Source: Endocalyx cinctus (Eukaryota; Ascomycota; Sordariomycetes; Amphisphaeriales; Apiosporaceae). From it: a stretch of DNA of 64,000 nucleotides. Location: contig BCKC01000011.1 in assembly GCA_001600455.1 (NCBI GenBank), positions 957,835 to 1,021,834 on the forward strand, read 5' to 3'. This document shows positions 47,192-58,391 of this stretch, one piece after another. Numbering within the stretch: the stretch's first letter is position 1; every line of letters begins with the position of its first letter. Position numbers and translations under genes: made by a program. The notes beneath the pieces were generated by a model. It did no database searches. It saw only the letters and a list, made by a program, of their open reading frames with translations, and was not told the origin of the DNA.

Positions 47192-48421
47192 AGATGCATG
47201 AAAGATACTATTGGGAATATCTCTCCACTTGGAAACATGATGTCGCCTTGATCGCTTAGTATTGGTCCTAGACTCCTAGTGAGAAAGCAACACACGGCGG
47301 AGTATCGCCGTGAAGCACCGGGTAACGCTGGCCGGGAGGAACCACATAAGTCCGAGTCCACCTGGGCATGTTCAGGATGAATTCCAGGGCGCCACTGACG
47401 AGTCATATCATTTAATACGCTACTTGTGTGATCATACTGTACCCTACGCAGCCTAGCGGTAGTAAAGTTATTAAAGATAGGGGGGGGGAGGAAGCCTGGG
47501 TGTCACATATACTAAGATTTTATCGTGCCCGTTCATAATACATACTAGGTAATTGTAGGTAATATGGTAATATGGATGATACATAATGAATAAATAGTGT
47601 GAGCGCAAGTGGAGAGTTCCAATCCTAACGGACGGGCGGACAGACAAAAACTGAGTGAGAAGGGGGGGGGTTTATTAATTACACTACCAAGAACAAGAAA
47701 AAAAGAGAAAGTCGAGGTAGGGTGGTGTACACAATAGAAAGAAAGATTCAATTATCGCAACCAATTGTCGATGACAGAAAAATGTTTCGAAGATACCCAC
47801 GCTTCAGTAAAAGGCTCCAATCAAGCCGTCTTGCGACTCTCGTCACCCGCCATGGCCCATAAGGGCATGGATCTTAAGTGAAATTTCTTGTCACCATGTA
47901 CACTACACGGCTTGCGCGGATGGTGGTGTATCCACCGAAAGGGGGTGGGCGTTAATGACATGTTCGAATTTCTCTTTTCAGGCTGCTGCTGATCGATATC
48001 AACGACGAGTCTCGTTTCAATTCTAAATAAATGGCGATCGTGATTCTCCATTCCGCAACAGCCGGTGGAATTTTCCATCCAAAATTCTCACCATGTGTAA
48101 TTCATCTTATGCAGTTCAATGCAGCAGACAAAAAGGGCTGACTGACCATCTATTCCTAAATCTGCCAATCAAATCTGTCTGTAATACTCCGTACATACAA
48201 TTACTCTTAGACCATACCCAGACTTTTCTTTTACAATACTTATCCCTTATCCCTTATAGTGTACTTTACGCACTAACAATTTACAATTTAAGGCTTTTAC
48301 CCCCCCCTCCCTTGTCGAAGGTCAAATACTCACACACTGTGACCCCTTAAGGGAATTTTCGACCAAGATCACCGGAACTCTGCATCTCATAATGTTTCTT
48401 TCCCCCAAATTCAAGACACTT

Positions 48422-48449
48422 GGGGGGGGGGGGGGGGGGGGGGGGGGGG
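48422..48449. repeat. G28 homopolymer
   Basis: Twenty-eight consecutive guanines on the plus strand are flanked by CACTT and TACAC. This length is unusual in fungi. It can form a G-quadruplex and is error-prone to sequence, so the length may be imprecise. Confidence 0.9.
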
Positions 48450-50048
48450 TACACTTAATTTCTCAAATGGAAGCGCATTATGTGTGGAAACAGTTGGCAA
48501 AATAACCCAGCCTCGCTACTCATGCAAGAGAAAAGAGAAAAACAAAAAAGAGCATAACTTATATACATGGATAAGATATGTCTGGTTTGTAAAATGCCTG
48601 TACTTGTAGTTTCTTATCCCTTTCAATACGCATACATAAACAAACCTTGGGAATTTCGGAACGAGTATCAGTCAGACCAACGTACGTGTACTTACCTAGC
48701 CAGCTAGGTTAAAAGGCCAGAATTAAATTAATTCCCTACATTGAAGGTTTCGCCTTCAGGGCGGAATTCCCCTTGTCTTGACGATGTTTATCAAGGACTT
48801 TCTTTTTTACTGAACCCCCTGCACCATCTCTTTTTTTTTTTTGACATCCTGCATCTAAATGTTTTGCGTGATCAAGTCTCCACCGTGCGTTTTTTTTTTT
48901 TCTCTCTCTTCTATCTCTCTCTATTTTATCATCATTGTCCTGACACACAAACCTTTACAAAGTAGGTTCAGGTCTACCGCATCCCTTGTGATCGATTGTT
49001 CATATGCATGTATTCATTGGTTCTATCTTGGGCAAGCACCGAGTTAAATCTCTCGTCAGAGATTATATCCGTGATAAAATTAGTGAAAGGCGTCGTCAAC
49101 CAGGTCTAGAATCCGCAAAGATCCTCGATCGTATATAAAAGATACATATACATGTAGAAAATATGCAGCCTCTCCCTCCCTTCAAACAAAAAAAAAAAAA
49201 GGCACCCCTTCTTTTTCCCTCGGATAGGGATAGACGATGACCTACTACAATAGGCAAAAATCTCCCTCGTTTCTGACTTTGAGTGGAAAGCGGGGCCGGG
49301 GGGATCAGGTAGCGTTGAAATATGTCGAGAAAGAAAAAAAAAAAAAAGGAAAAAGAAAGAGAGGAGAGAAAAGTCTCCCATTCGCTACATGTTGCAACGT
49401 CACAGTAGCTGGTGTTCTCGAAATTACTAAAGGAATCATATTTACGCCACAACTACATGATAGTCCATAAACCATTTCGAACGGACCGACAGCATCCCAT
49501 GTCTCCCCCATGATGTAGGTATATATGTAATAGTGTATACTACATTTACAAAACAAAGATAGTATTGAAACCCATGCCCTTTCCAGCTTATTATTTACAT
49601 GGTTATCGCACTACTTTTTCCCTGCTTCGTCTTAGCGATTACGAAGATCCCATTTTAAGGAGCGACGATGAGATTCGCACGCTTGGCCTATTACTAACTA
49701 GGTACTTCGGTAATCCATCCTATCCATCGGTTATTGGTGATTTTCTTGTTTAGCTGCTTAGCTTTTCACTTAATATCAATCAGCATTCGATACCGTCATC
49801 TCTTGTTTAGACTAATGTCGAAATCTCTTACGCTCGCTCCATCACACTGCGCCGCCCTCGCTCCATCGCGTGGTACCGAATCCCCAATATTTCTCAACCA
49901 ACCCATTTCTAGACCGAGCTTTGTAGCCATGATAATTATTAATAGCGTTTTGCATCTTTCGATGCATATTCCCCTCAGACGAACCTAATCAAACGACGAT
50001 AATTAGATAGGCTCGAAACGTCAGCAAGCTTCATCACTACAGTATCTT

Positions 50049-50086
<38 letters not shown>

Positions 50087-52667
50087 CCTCCCTCTATCTC
50101 TATCTACCTCTATTTGTGATGATACGGTGACGCCACTTTTTACTACGTTGCCGCTTCCTTGATCCTCACGGGCGAGACTAAATTTCCATATCGCGTCCAA
50201 CTGTCTCTAATTGACGATATATAATTATATATACAGTACATATATAAATACGTAGTATATATATATTTTACCCTCACTTAAGCAGTTATCCATGTTGTAT
50301 CACTTGCCCCATAATTTATGTTGCAGCTATTCTTCCTACGGTCGATCGATCATTTTTTATCACTGCGTACATAGTAGCCGGGCGTGGTACAGATTCAACT
50401 GTTTTCTATTACCTGCATGCTTTTCCGATGGATGCCAAAAACCCTGACCGAGATTGACATGTGGTCCGCTACAGGATTATGATATCTCTGGCCAACGCGC
50501 TCCTTGTTTTGTGGGTGAAGTATTATCCTGAATTAATTATTCCGATAATGCGAGTTTCGTGAGCTTACGCAAGTCTGTCCAAACGTAACACCCTACATAC
50601 TTTCGTAGTTGCTGAGGAACGCGCTACTGAACGCGCCACGGTAAGAAGGGCCACCGTGAGCATATTAATATTATTATTTCGGTTTGCGTGCTTATCTACT
50701 CGGCGTGCGCACCCCTCAGTGACATCGCGCGACGTGCAGCCGATACCACCCAAAGTCGGGACGAGGGCCACCTGCATAGCCTCGTAGGCTTCTACTCCTA
50801 TTTGACTCGTATCTTATGCCTAGAAGCCTAGTTATGAATCTACGCGGGTTATTGATGGTAATGTGAGGATAACCTTTACTTCAAGGTCGCTAGGCATATA
50901 CGTAGGCCCGTGAGGGAATCTATTGAGTGGCAGCGGGCCAAACGAATCCAGCTAGTAATTACTAGAAATAGGTCGTTGGTGATGTCTCAAACTCCGTCAT
51001 TTCAGCGATGCTGCCCGTACACCTAGAACAGACACGACGCCAGCTTCTAGTCTTGAGCCCGTTCATGAACCTGGATACAATACAACATGAGTTTCATATT
51101 CGTTCATAATCTTGGAAGTTCATCGGGCATAAACTTTCTTTTTCTAAAATATACAAGCCTACAGAACTGGCTTCTCCCGAAGTTCCAAAAGCACGTATTC
51201 TACCCTTGAAATGTGACGCAGATGTGACTAAACCCGTGGATGCAGTTGTACAGTCGGCCAATGTATCCTCCGTAATCGTGCCTCGACTACAGTGGCACAA
51301 TATGCTGCATTCTCACTCGCAGATGGTCGTACGAAAAGTCGATAAAAGGGGGTGCTAATAACACGCGGTCGGAGCTCGTTGCGATTCTGCGGTATCGGCT
51401 CAGAAATATCATCGTAAACTTCTTTTTTCAACATGTAGGGGACTTGTGTTTCAAAGATACTCAATTTCATGGAGGGCCAGTGCTTGCGAGTTACGGTTCA
51501 ATAGTAGCCCGGACTCTTTAGGTTGGGTCAGAAAGCGTAATTGGCCGCATCGCTGGTGCATTACATCCTAATTCCGAAGGTTTGGTCTCTTCGTATTTGA
51601 TGTGTCAGATCCAAACCTCAGCTGATTCCGCGTAATTCTTGAACATCACTGACTTAGGAAACGTAGCTTCACAAAAACAGCCATCACAGAAGGGTGTTGG
51701 CATTTTCAGATATGTAAGCGAGGTGAGCGAGTCTAGATTCGATAAAGGGGAAGGCATCTATTACTGCGGCTTAGGCTACCGTGCCCACGAGAGACGGGCT
51801 GAAGAGCTCTACACTTCAAAGTATTGATCCTATCTAACTGCACGATATCTCATACGTTGAGAAAATCGGCTTAGATAAAACCCGTTCTCAAAGAACTATC
51901 AGAATGGCACTACACGCGTACCGATATTAGAGTTCTTCGGCAATGAAAGTTGTCTTTGTTGAATACTACCATTCATCTACACACTGATGGGGTTTCGGGG
52001 ATGACTTTTTCGTAGTTTACTTCCATATGGGTACATCCAGAAGGCTGCGTCGTTTGAGATTAGCAAAGGTATCCCCTATTACGAGGCCAGTCTATTTCGT
52101 CAAGTTTTTTTTTTCTAGCTAACAAGAAGTTGATACGCCTACTAGGGGCTGCTCAGACAACTCAAGAACAGTAGTTCCTCTTGTTCGCCTAGCTCAAACT
52201 TTGAATGTCTCTCAATCATGGTTACAAAGTTGACCGATAACAGTAGAGGCCTCGCTTATATTTCAAGGATGAGCGCCAGTAACGGTTCCCGAGTGCCCCT
52301 ACAACTCTGGCCTACGTAAGTCTATAACAACTCGATTAGCCTCTCATGACCCGTAGGCGCATGGTAGGAGAGCCGGTTCTGTTTGTAAAACCCCTAGTCG
52401 AAGCTCGGCTAAGGTGATACCTTCATCACCCATACAAATCAATAACAGATAATACTACTATTTAAATCAGAAGGAAACTAACGTTTGTATCAGTCTATTC
52501 AACTCGCTTTCTAATGCAGGTAGTCAAATGAATTTGTTCTCGACAATATCCTAGCTAAGGAGCCTTAGCGCATACAAAGTAATTCAATAAAGGAATTCCT
52601 ATGATATCATAAACTAAATTACACTATAGACACCATGATCTAAAGACCATTTATCACTAAGCTCATC
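48450..52667. other. Gene desert, right part
   Basis: No gene is supported. The 48.5-50.3 kb part is AT-rich and includes a (CTAT)n microsatellite. The 50.5-52.6 kb part has fewer homopolymers, more CpG and a more even composition, but its frames (such as 51228-51470 minus) have no family resemblance. Confidence 0.5.
50047..50086. repeat. (CTAT)n microsatellite
   Basis: About nine tandem CTAT units are followed by an imperfect CCCTCCCTCTATCTCTATCT extension. Confidence 0.9.
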
Positions 52668-53873
52668 TCAAAGAGTCACCACATACTTCTGGGCCGAAGC
52701 ACCCTTGGCGCCCAAGATATCCACACCCTCTTGCAAGCTCTCTAACCCCTTACCCGTCACCAGCGGCGGAGGCGCGGGGACGAAACCGCCCGTCTTGATC
52801 GCCTCGGGGAGATACTTGACCCAAACGGCGGCCGCGACGCCGTTAGCCCGTATCTTCAGGGCCTGCGTCTGCTCGACGCGGACCCCTTCCAGCGGTTCGG
52901 CGTTCATAAACGGGGTCGTCGTACACACGTACCTCTCCCTGCCCTCGGCGAAGGTGCGACGCGCGAACTCGGCGCACGGGTCCCAGCACCCGCCGATGGT
53001 GTCGAGGGATCCCACGACCTCCGACCCTTTGGCCGCGGAAACGAGGTCGTCGACCACGTCGGCGCTCTTGTAGTCGTAGACCGCTCGCGCCCCCAGTTTT
53101 TTGACGTACTCGAAGTTCTTGGGAGACGACGTGCTCAGAACGTCGTACCCGGCCGCGACCGCGAGCTGGATCGCGCTGGAACCGACGCTCGAGGCGCCAC
53201 CCCAGACGAGGACCGTCTGCTTCCTATCCTTCTTGGTTTGCCCCGGCTCCGGAAACTCGAGGTGAAGGGTGTCCGGGTTGAAGAGACAGGACGCGGCGGT
53301 GGTGATGCTGAGGGGCAAAACGGCGGCTTGCTCGTACGAGATCGAGTCCGGCAGCTCGCAGGCTAAGTCGCTTTCCAGGATCACGTACTCCTGAAAGGCT
53401 TGGTCCGTGCTGCGATGCGTGCTGTGTCCGGCCGGGCAGCCCATCACGCGGCTTCCGGGTCGGAAGCGGGTAACGGAGGCTCCGACGGCGACGACCTCGC
53501 CTGCCACGTCTTCCCCGACGATCGTAGGGTACTGAAGCGGGAAGACGGCGAATTTCTGGATCTTGTGGTCGATCGGGTTGATACCGATGGCGTGTGTTTT
53601 GACCAGAATCTGATTCTTCTCCGGTGCCATGAGTGGTGCGGATTCAACAGAGAAGGGGTGTACTTTTGGCCCCGTGAGCCAGGCTGCTCTGTTTGACAGT
53701 TTGGATAAGTCCGCGGTAGTTGAAGATGCCATGGTTGTAGAATAGCTTCTTTGACTCGTTTGGTGATATATTATTGCTGGAACAAGACTTTCACTGATAC
53801 GGGAAGACTGTCTTGCCGTCCTTATAACACAACTTTGTCTGGATAAAATGAACTTAGGAAAAGACATAGACAT
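52668..53873 (-). CDS. Medium-chain reductase (zinc-binding-ADH-like, ToxD/enoyl reductase group)
   Basis: This is an NADPH-dependent medium-chain dehydrogenase/reductase, intronless, 401 residues from the first ATG. The GroES-like domain shows ILVKTHAIGINPIDHKIQ and PTIVGEDVAGEVVAVG. The cofactor motif VWGGASSVGSSAIQLA and the YVKKLGARAVYDYKS segment define the Rossmann domain. Structural zinc cysteines are absent, as in the ToxD / trans-enoyl reductase (LovC-like) and quinone reductase groups. The first 47 residues are Ser/Arg-rich without acidic residues up to a second Met at 53732, and look like a mitochondrial presequence. Initiation at the second ATG would give a 354-residue cytosolic form. 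There is no polyketide synthase nearby, so a stand-alone reductase is more likely than a PKS partner. Confidence 0.87.
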   Translation of the reverse strand: MSMSFPKFILSRQSCVIRTARQSSRISESLVPAIIYHQTSQRSYSTTMASSTTADLSKLSNRAAWLTGPKVHPFSVESAPLMAPEKNQILVKTHAIGINPIDHKIQKFAVFPLQYPTIVGEDVAGEVVAVGASVTRFRPGSRVMGCPAGHSTHRSTDQAFQEYVILESDLACELPDSISYEQAAVLPLSITTAASCLFNPDTLHLEFPEPGQTKKDRKQTVLVWGGASSVGSSAIQLAVAAGYDVLSTSSPKNFEYVKKLGARAVYDYKSADVVDDLVSAAKGSEVVGSLDTIGGCWDPCAEFARRTFAEGRERYVCTTTPFMNAEPLEGVRVEQTQALKIRANGVAAAVWVKYLPEAIKTGGFVPAPPPLVTGKGLESLQEGVDILGAKGASAQKYVVTL

Positions 53874-54915
53874 ATGGTTAACTTGATGAGTAGCCTATAC
53901 GGTTCAACGATAAAGGAATCATGGCTCGTCTTTATAATCATCGTCGGTAGCCCTGAATCGCTGATGGTGATGATAAATCCGAGAAGGATCTTTTTCCGTC
54001 GCCAAAAAGATCCGTAATTCTAAACTGGAGTGGCATGACGCCGCATGATTAGGATCCATGGGTGTCCCGCTCCCTTCTATGATGAGGCCATAGTCCTCGT
54101 CTTGGTTCTCATTTTAGTATCATTGTCGTAGGCGTGCGCAACACTAGCCGGAAAAGGAAATCGGTTTGAGCGATGTTGGCCATCTAGTCTTCGGTTCGGC
54201 TAGGAGTTAAAATCCCGGCATTACCAAGAACTTTGTGGTCCATCGGCGGAAGCAATTGTCGGACTTATTCATCTTAGACGACTTTGGTAGATGTTTATAG
54301 TTACGAATACAGTGCATTATATAGTACGGGCTGGTAATAAAACGAGAGTTGAGCTTAGAAGCCTACGGAGAAGACTGGCTTTACGCCTACGCATGACCCT
54401 CGGGCGTGACTGCAAGAGACACACGGCTCTATGCCCGAGTCTCCGAGGTCATTCTATCCACTCGTATACAGTTAATAACATCCTTTAGATCTCTATTGCT
54501 ACATTTACTGCGTTTAACATTGACTCGGCTAGAGAGTCAGGCCCCTCTCGATACCGCAAGCTCACCTCCACTGATTCGTGCCTCCACCGTATTTATTTTA
54601 GATAATAACAATAAATAAAATTCGTGGGGGCATTGAAAGCTTCTTTCAATGAATTTAATACCATATCACAGTACGTTTAGTTCGCCGATATTATTTGGTT
54701 AGTAGAATATGATACAAATCATGATGAAGCTATAACTGGCCACCACGAACCACCACGAACCACCACGAAATATTTCTGATGACTAATGTATGCTGGATGC
54801 GTTGCTAATAGCTCTTGTAGCCTAGAAGATGGGATGGTCTAACACAATCGCAAGAGTTGAGCACGATTCCTTTTCCGTAGAATGCTAGTTTGATAGTGGC
54901 GTAAAAAGTTACATG
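53874..54915. other. Intergenic, 1.0 kb
   Basis: This lies upstream of the reductase and downstream of the zinc-cluster gene. It contains three tandem copies of CCACCACGAA at 54740-54769. No gene is supported. Confidence 0.5.
54740..54769. repeat. (CCACCACGAA)3 tandem repeat
   Basis: Three exact 10-bp units form a short minisatellite. No function is implied. Confidence 0.9.
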
Positions 54916-56896
54916 TCATCCAAGGAAGCCTGACCATATAAGCATGCATCCACTCGCTAGATACTCCTTACTAATGCCGGGTGCGTCCTGGAAAGGGGTG
55001 TAATGAATAATCATTAGATATCGATCGGTGCATAGGGCTTGCAGATAGACATGGACATCTTATCTTACCTTTGCCAATAGTGTTGCCTGCCCAATACCCA
55101 TGTACGACCCCATCCACCTGAGACAAATTCGCATATACTCTCGCGAATCTTCCGAAAGCCACGGCATTTTGGAAGCAATATATAACGGGTGCAAAAGTAG
55201 TAGACCCCCAAGGGTTCTGCCGGGGACCGTTATGCCTGGATTGGCGAGCAAATCGGCCACGAAGACTTGTATGTCATCTGCTAAATGGTATGGTATTGAC
55301 GCAATTAGGTCATTGTGAATAACCTGACCGGTCTGTGCGTAAAGACTGCTATCTTTCCCCAAAATTGTTGATAATTTGATGATCAAGGTAATGAGCAGAA
55401 GCCTAGCGGTCCGAAATATGTTCCAGACTCCTGCGACATAGAGGTCGAAATAGGTATCAACTTTTCCAGGCCAACAACCTACCGAAACCTCCGTCGATTC
55501 GGAACTAGACTTTCGAGAATTTATTTGGGCGACTACTACGGGTATGAACTCTGTAGATCTTGACTTCTGCCATACGGAGAAATGTTGGTCCAAGTTAATA
55601 CTTGCTCGCTCGAGAAGTAGTAGACCCTCACTCCCAGACACCGTCTCGAAAGTGGTCCAAAGATGCTGGACACTAAGGAGTAAATCATCCAGGCTGTTGT
55701 CTACATCAATCAAAGCAGGAATAGAAAATATTCCGGGTACCTGAACAAGGCGTCGGTAAACATTGATCGTTCCAAACCTATAATGAATAGAAGAAAAAAA
55801 AGCATCTCAAGCTGACCTGATTAATCTTTTTTGTAATTACAATACCATCATAACGAACTTTACCCAAAAGATCAAGGGGCTCATTTCCGGTATTTAAGAG
55901 TGCTGCTAACCCCTTAGCGTGTGTGTCGTGGGTGCCATAATCGGTTTCAGTCGTCATTATTATCTATTTCAGCGGGTTCGAAAATTAATCGTATTATTAT
56001 TGTTAGTTATTGCTACTTTATAGTCCCTAGACCACGAAATATCGCATACGAAGAGGAAGGAGGGAATACCTGATACAGACCTAAAAGCATGGCGACCCGT
56101 TTCGCTTCGGCCTCGTCTGTTGAACTTGAGCTGGACCGCTCAATTGCCCCCGCCAAAGACCCGAGGAGATGTTGATAGTAGACAGCAGCTTTGTTAGTGA
56201 GCAAAGGCCTGCGCAAGGGCTTGCTATGAGCGGCAAAAGCCACAGCCTGACATGCTCTGACGAGGTCGGAATGCGGGCCCAGTCTAAGCGCCATCTTCTC
56301 CAAGCCTGAAAGATATCCCCGGGAGAGATCCCGGTTGGGTGAGATAACGCAGTAGTCGTAGAGGAAAGATTCTAACGCAAACATATTACTCTGCTCCTCA
56401 CTGACTTCGGACGGGATTCCATCTGGTAGAAGGATGTCGCTGTTGGGAATAGCAGTACGGATAGGTAGACTGCATTTCCTAGCTAGCGACTTAAAGGGAG
56501 GAGGTTGTTGAATATTTGTGGTCTGTACCATTTCAACATGTCGAAAGGGTACAGTATCGTGCTCATATCCTCTACATATACGCCTAGCTCGGGTGCATCT
56601 CATACATGACTGGTTAATTACTCGGAGGTTAGTTTTGTCTTACCAATGGGAAATTAAGAGTGAGATTTGGGCTAACATCCAAATGTGGAAGCAGATAATA
56701 TATAGCACAAACGTACCGGGCGAGTCTCGTCACACTGCACTTTTGTTCTCATGACACAATTGGTATATTAGCCAAAGACTTATCATTTTATGTGACAAGA
56801 AACTTGGGTATTGTTAGATCGAGGACGGAAAAGACGGACCTTTTTCCTTCTCTGTTTACAAGAGCTACAACCCCGAGAAGGACCTTGATAAACCAT
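54916..56896 (-). CDS. Zn2Cys6 transcription factor with microexon, one junction unresolved
   Basis: This is a fungal binuclear zinc-cluster regulator. Proposed exons on the minus strand are 56896-56840, 56734-56717 (18 nt), 56609-56070, about 55966-55860, 55777-55069 and 54987-54916. Joined, the first three give GCSSCKQRRKKCDETRPSC and MRCTRARRICRGYE, a perfect C-x2-C-x6-C-x6-C-x2-C-x6-C cluster. The centre of the cluster (CDETRP) comes wholly from the 18-nt microexon. The middle region (LESFLYDYCVISPNRDLSRG, LLGLYQ, TETDYGTHDTHAKGLAALLN) is the fungal-specific factor domain. The last exon (ISKEYLASGCMLIWSGFLG) fits the family's C-terminus. Exon 4 to exon 5 does not close in phase with any canonical donor I can find, so a frameshift or unusual splice is possible. 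It may regulate the neighbouring oxidoreductase genes. Confidence 0.7.
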
Positions 56897-58391
56897 TTTT
56901 GGCTTTGTGTAATGAACAATATGCTAAGCGGTAAATCGGTCCCTAAAACAAGAATATTTCACATTGTATCTATTTCTTATTAGAGATTACTTGACAAGAT
57001 TCATCGAAACCGTGGGATCTTAATGGACGAGATCAAGACGTCATATAATTTAATGGCTGACCTCAGTAGTGCGTGTACTTCAATATCGCTTTGCTTACCA
57101 GCAATAATTCATTCATTATTGAATCCCTTCCGAGCTTTCAGGGGTTTATTTTTGATGCTAACCATTAAACGTTAGCGTTGCGCTCTCAACAAGTACGTAT
57201 ACATCTGTACTCTTCTGACTCTGTTTCTGTCTGTACACTGTTCGCTGTTCTCTCGGCCTGTCTGCCCCCTTTCTCTTTGAATCTATTTTTGATACCGACG
57301 GGTCTTCGCGTGTAACTGCATAGAAGGTCTCGTGCCTAGAAAATAATCTTCCCGATCGGATGATACTTAAATGAATTAAAATTTATCCTAGAGGAAATCT
57401 AGGAGGCTTGAAAGCATGTCTGGTCTCAGTCGATGAAACTACCTGGGTACAAAATTCTGATATAGGAGTGATAGAAATTGAATATTGGCCCCAAGTTTCT
57501 TAGGTACTACACCCTCGCTCACCCTTTAAATGGATTTTGTGCGTACTTTGAACTTTCCCATCGCCAGAAGAATGCAGCTATACCACTTGCTCAAATACTC
57601 GAGCTAAGCTGTTCTGGAAAGTGGCAAGTGTATTTTCGCCCGTCGACTGGAATTATGATGAATTTATGGGCTGTTATTGGCATATCAAGAACTTCTCGGC
57701 ACTCTGGAGGAATATATTTAAATACCGTTATTCTAGGGGCATCTCTGACTGTGGGGCAAGACATACAGTAGAATGGAAAAAGAGTGAGTTATATATATAT
57801 CAATATCGGCGGATACGCGATCATAACAAGGTATAGGCGATACGGCGCGCAATCTGCGGCATGGAAAATATTGCCATCGCATCGCGCTGGTTTTTGGAGC
57901 CACGACCTAAAATTGAACCCGAAATACCGAACTGGTCAAACCAGCGACGACAAGCCTTGGTATATCTCCGGACATCATGAAACTGAGCTGAGACTTGATT
58001 GATTAGTTAATATATCTATCTCAACCTATAAAATCTTTACCGGCAGTGCTTATGGCCTCCGCTAGTGTGACGTATGTACATCGAAATAGCTCCTTTTCTC
58101 CAGTGTGGGGACAGTCGAAGAACGTTTCTCCGAGGAGGTGCTAGAATTTGAGGACCCCGTTCACAAACATCAACCCGAGGAAATCATCACATGATCAGTC
58201 GGAAGATGAAGAAATATTAAAAACAAGATTTTTGATAGTATAACGCAGCTCTCCAAGACAATCTCCAAAACCATCCTTAAAGTGATATTTCCAAGAGGCA
58301 TCGGACTGGCTCTTCAAGACAAAAAAATCGATCGCGAAAGGTCCATATTACACGTGTAAATGTTACACTTGCCTTCTCAAATACCAAAGCA
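56897..58391. promoter_or_regulatory. Divergent promoter region between TF and nitronate monooxygenase
   Basis: This 1.5-kb interval separates the divergently transcribed zinc-cluster regulator (minus) and nitronate monooxygenase (plus). It includes a CCGATCGG palindrome near 57352-57359 and several CGG triplets, which are compatible with, but not proof of, zinc-cluster binding. The open frames at 57478-58002 show no recognised domain. Confidence 0.4.

Larger units (their letters stand above)
43361..48421. other. Gene desert, middle part
   Basis: No gene is supported. The interval contains a (CCATGTA)3 tandem at 44691-44711, A/T runs, a TACTCCGTA copy at 48185-48193 and two related relic segments near 45.6 and 47.2 kb. 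Confidence 0.5.

Noticed and set aside
51228..51470. 80-codon minus-strand frame in the gene desert
   Set aside because: Its codon use resembles random sequence, and there is no family resemblance or splice-compatible extension.
57478..58002. Overlapping plus-strand frames between the regulator and nitronate monooxygenase
   Set aside because: There are several short frames without domain features. They could be relics but nothing identifies them.
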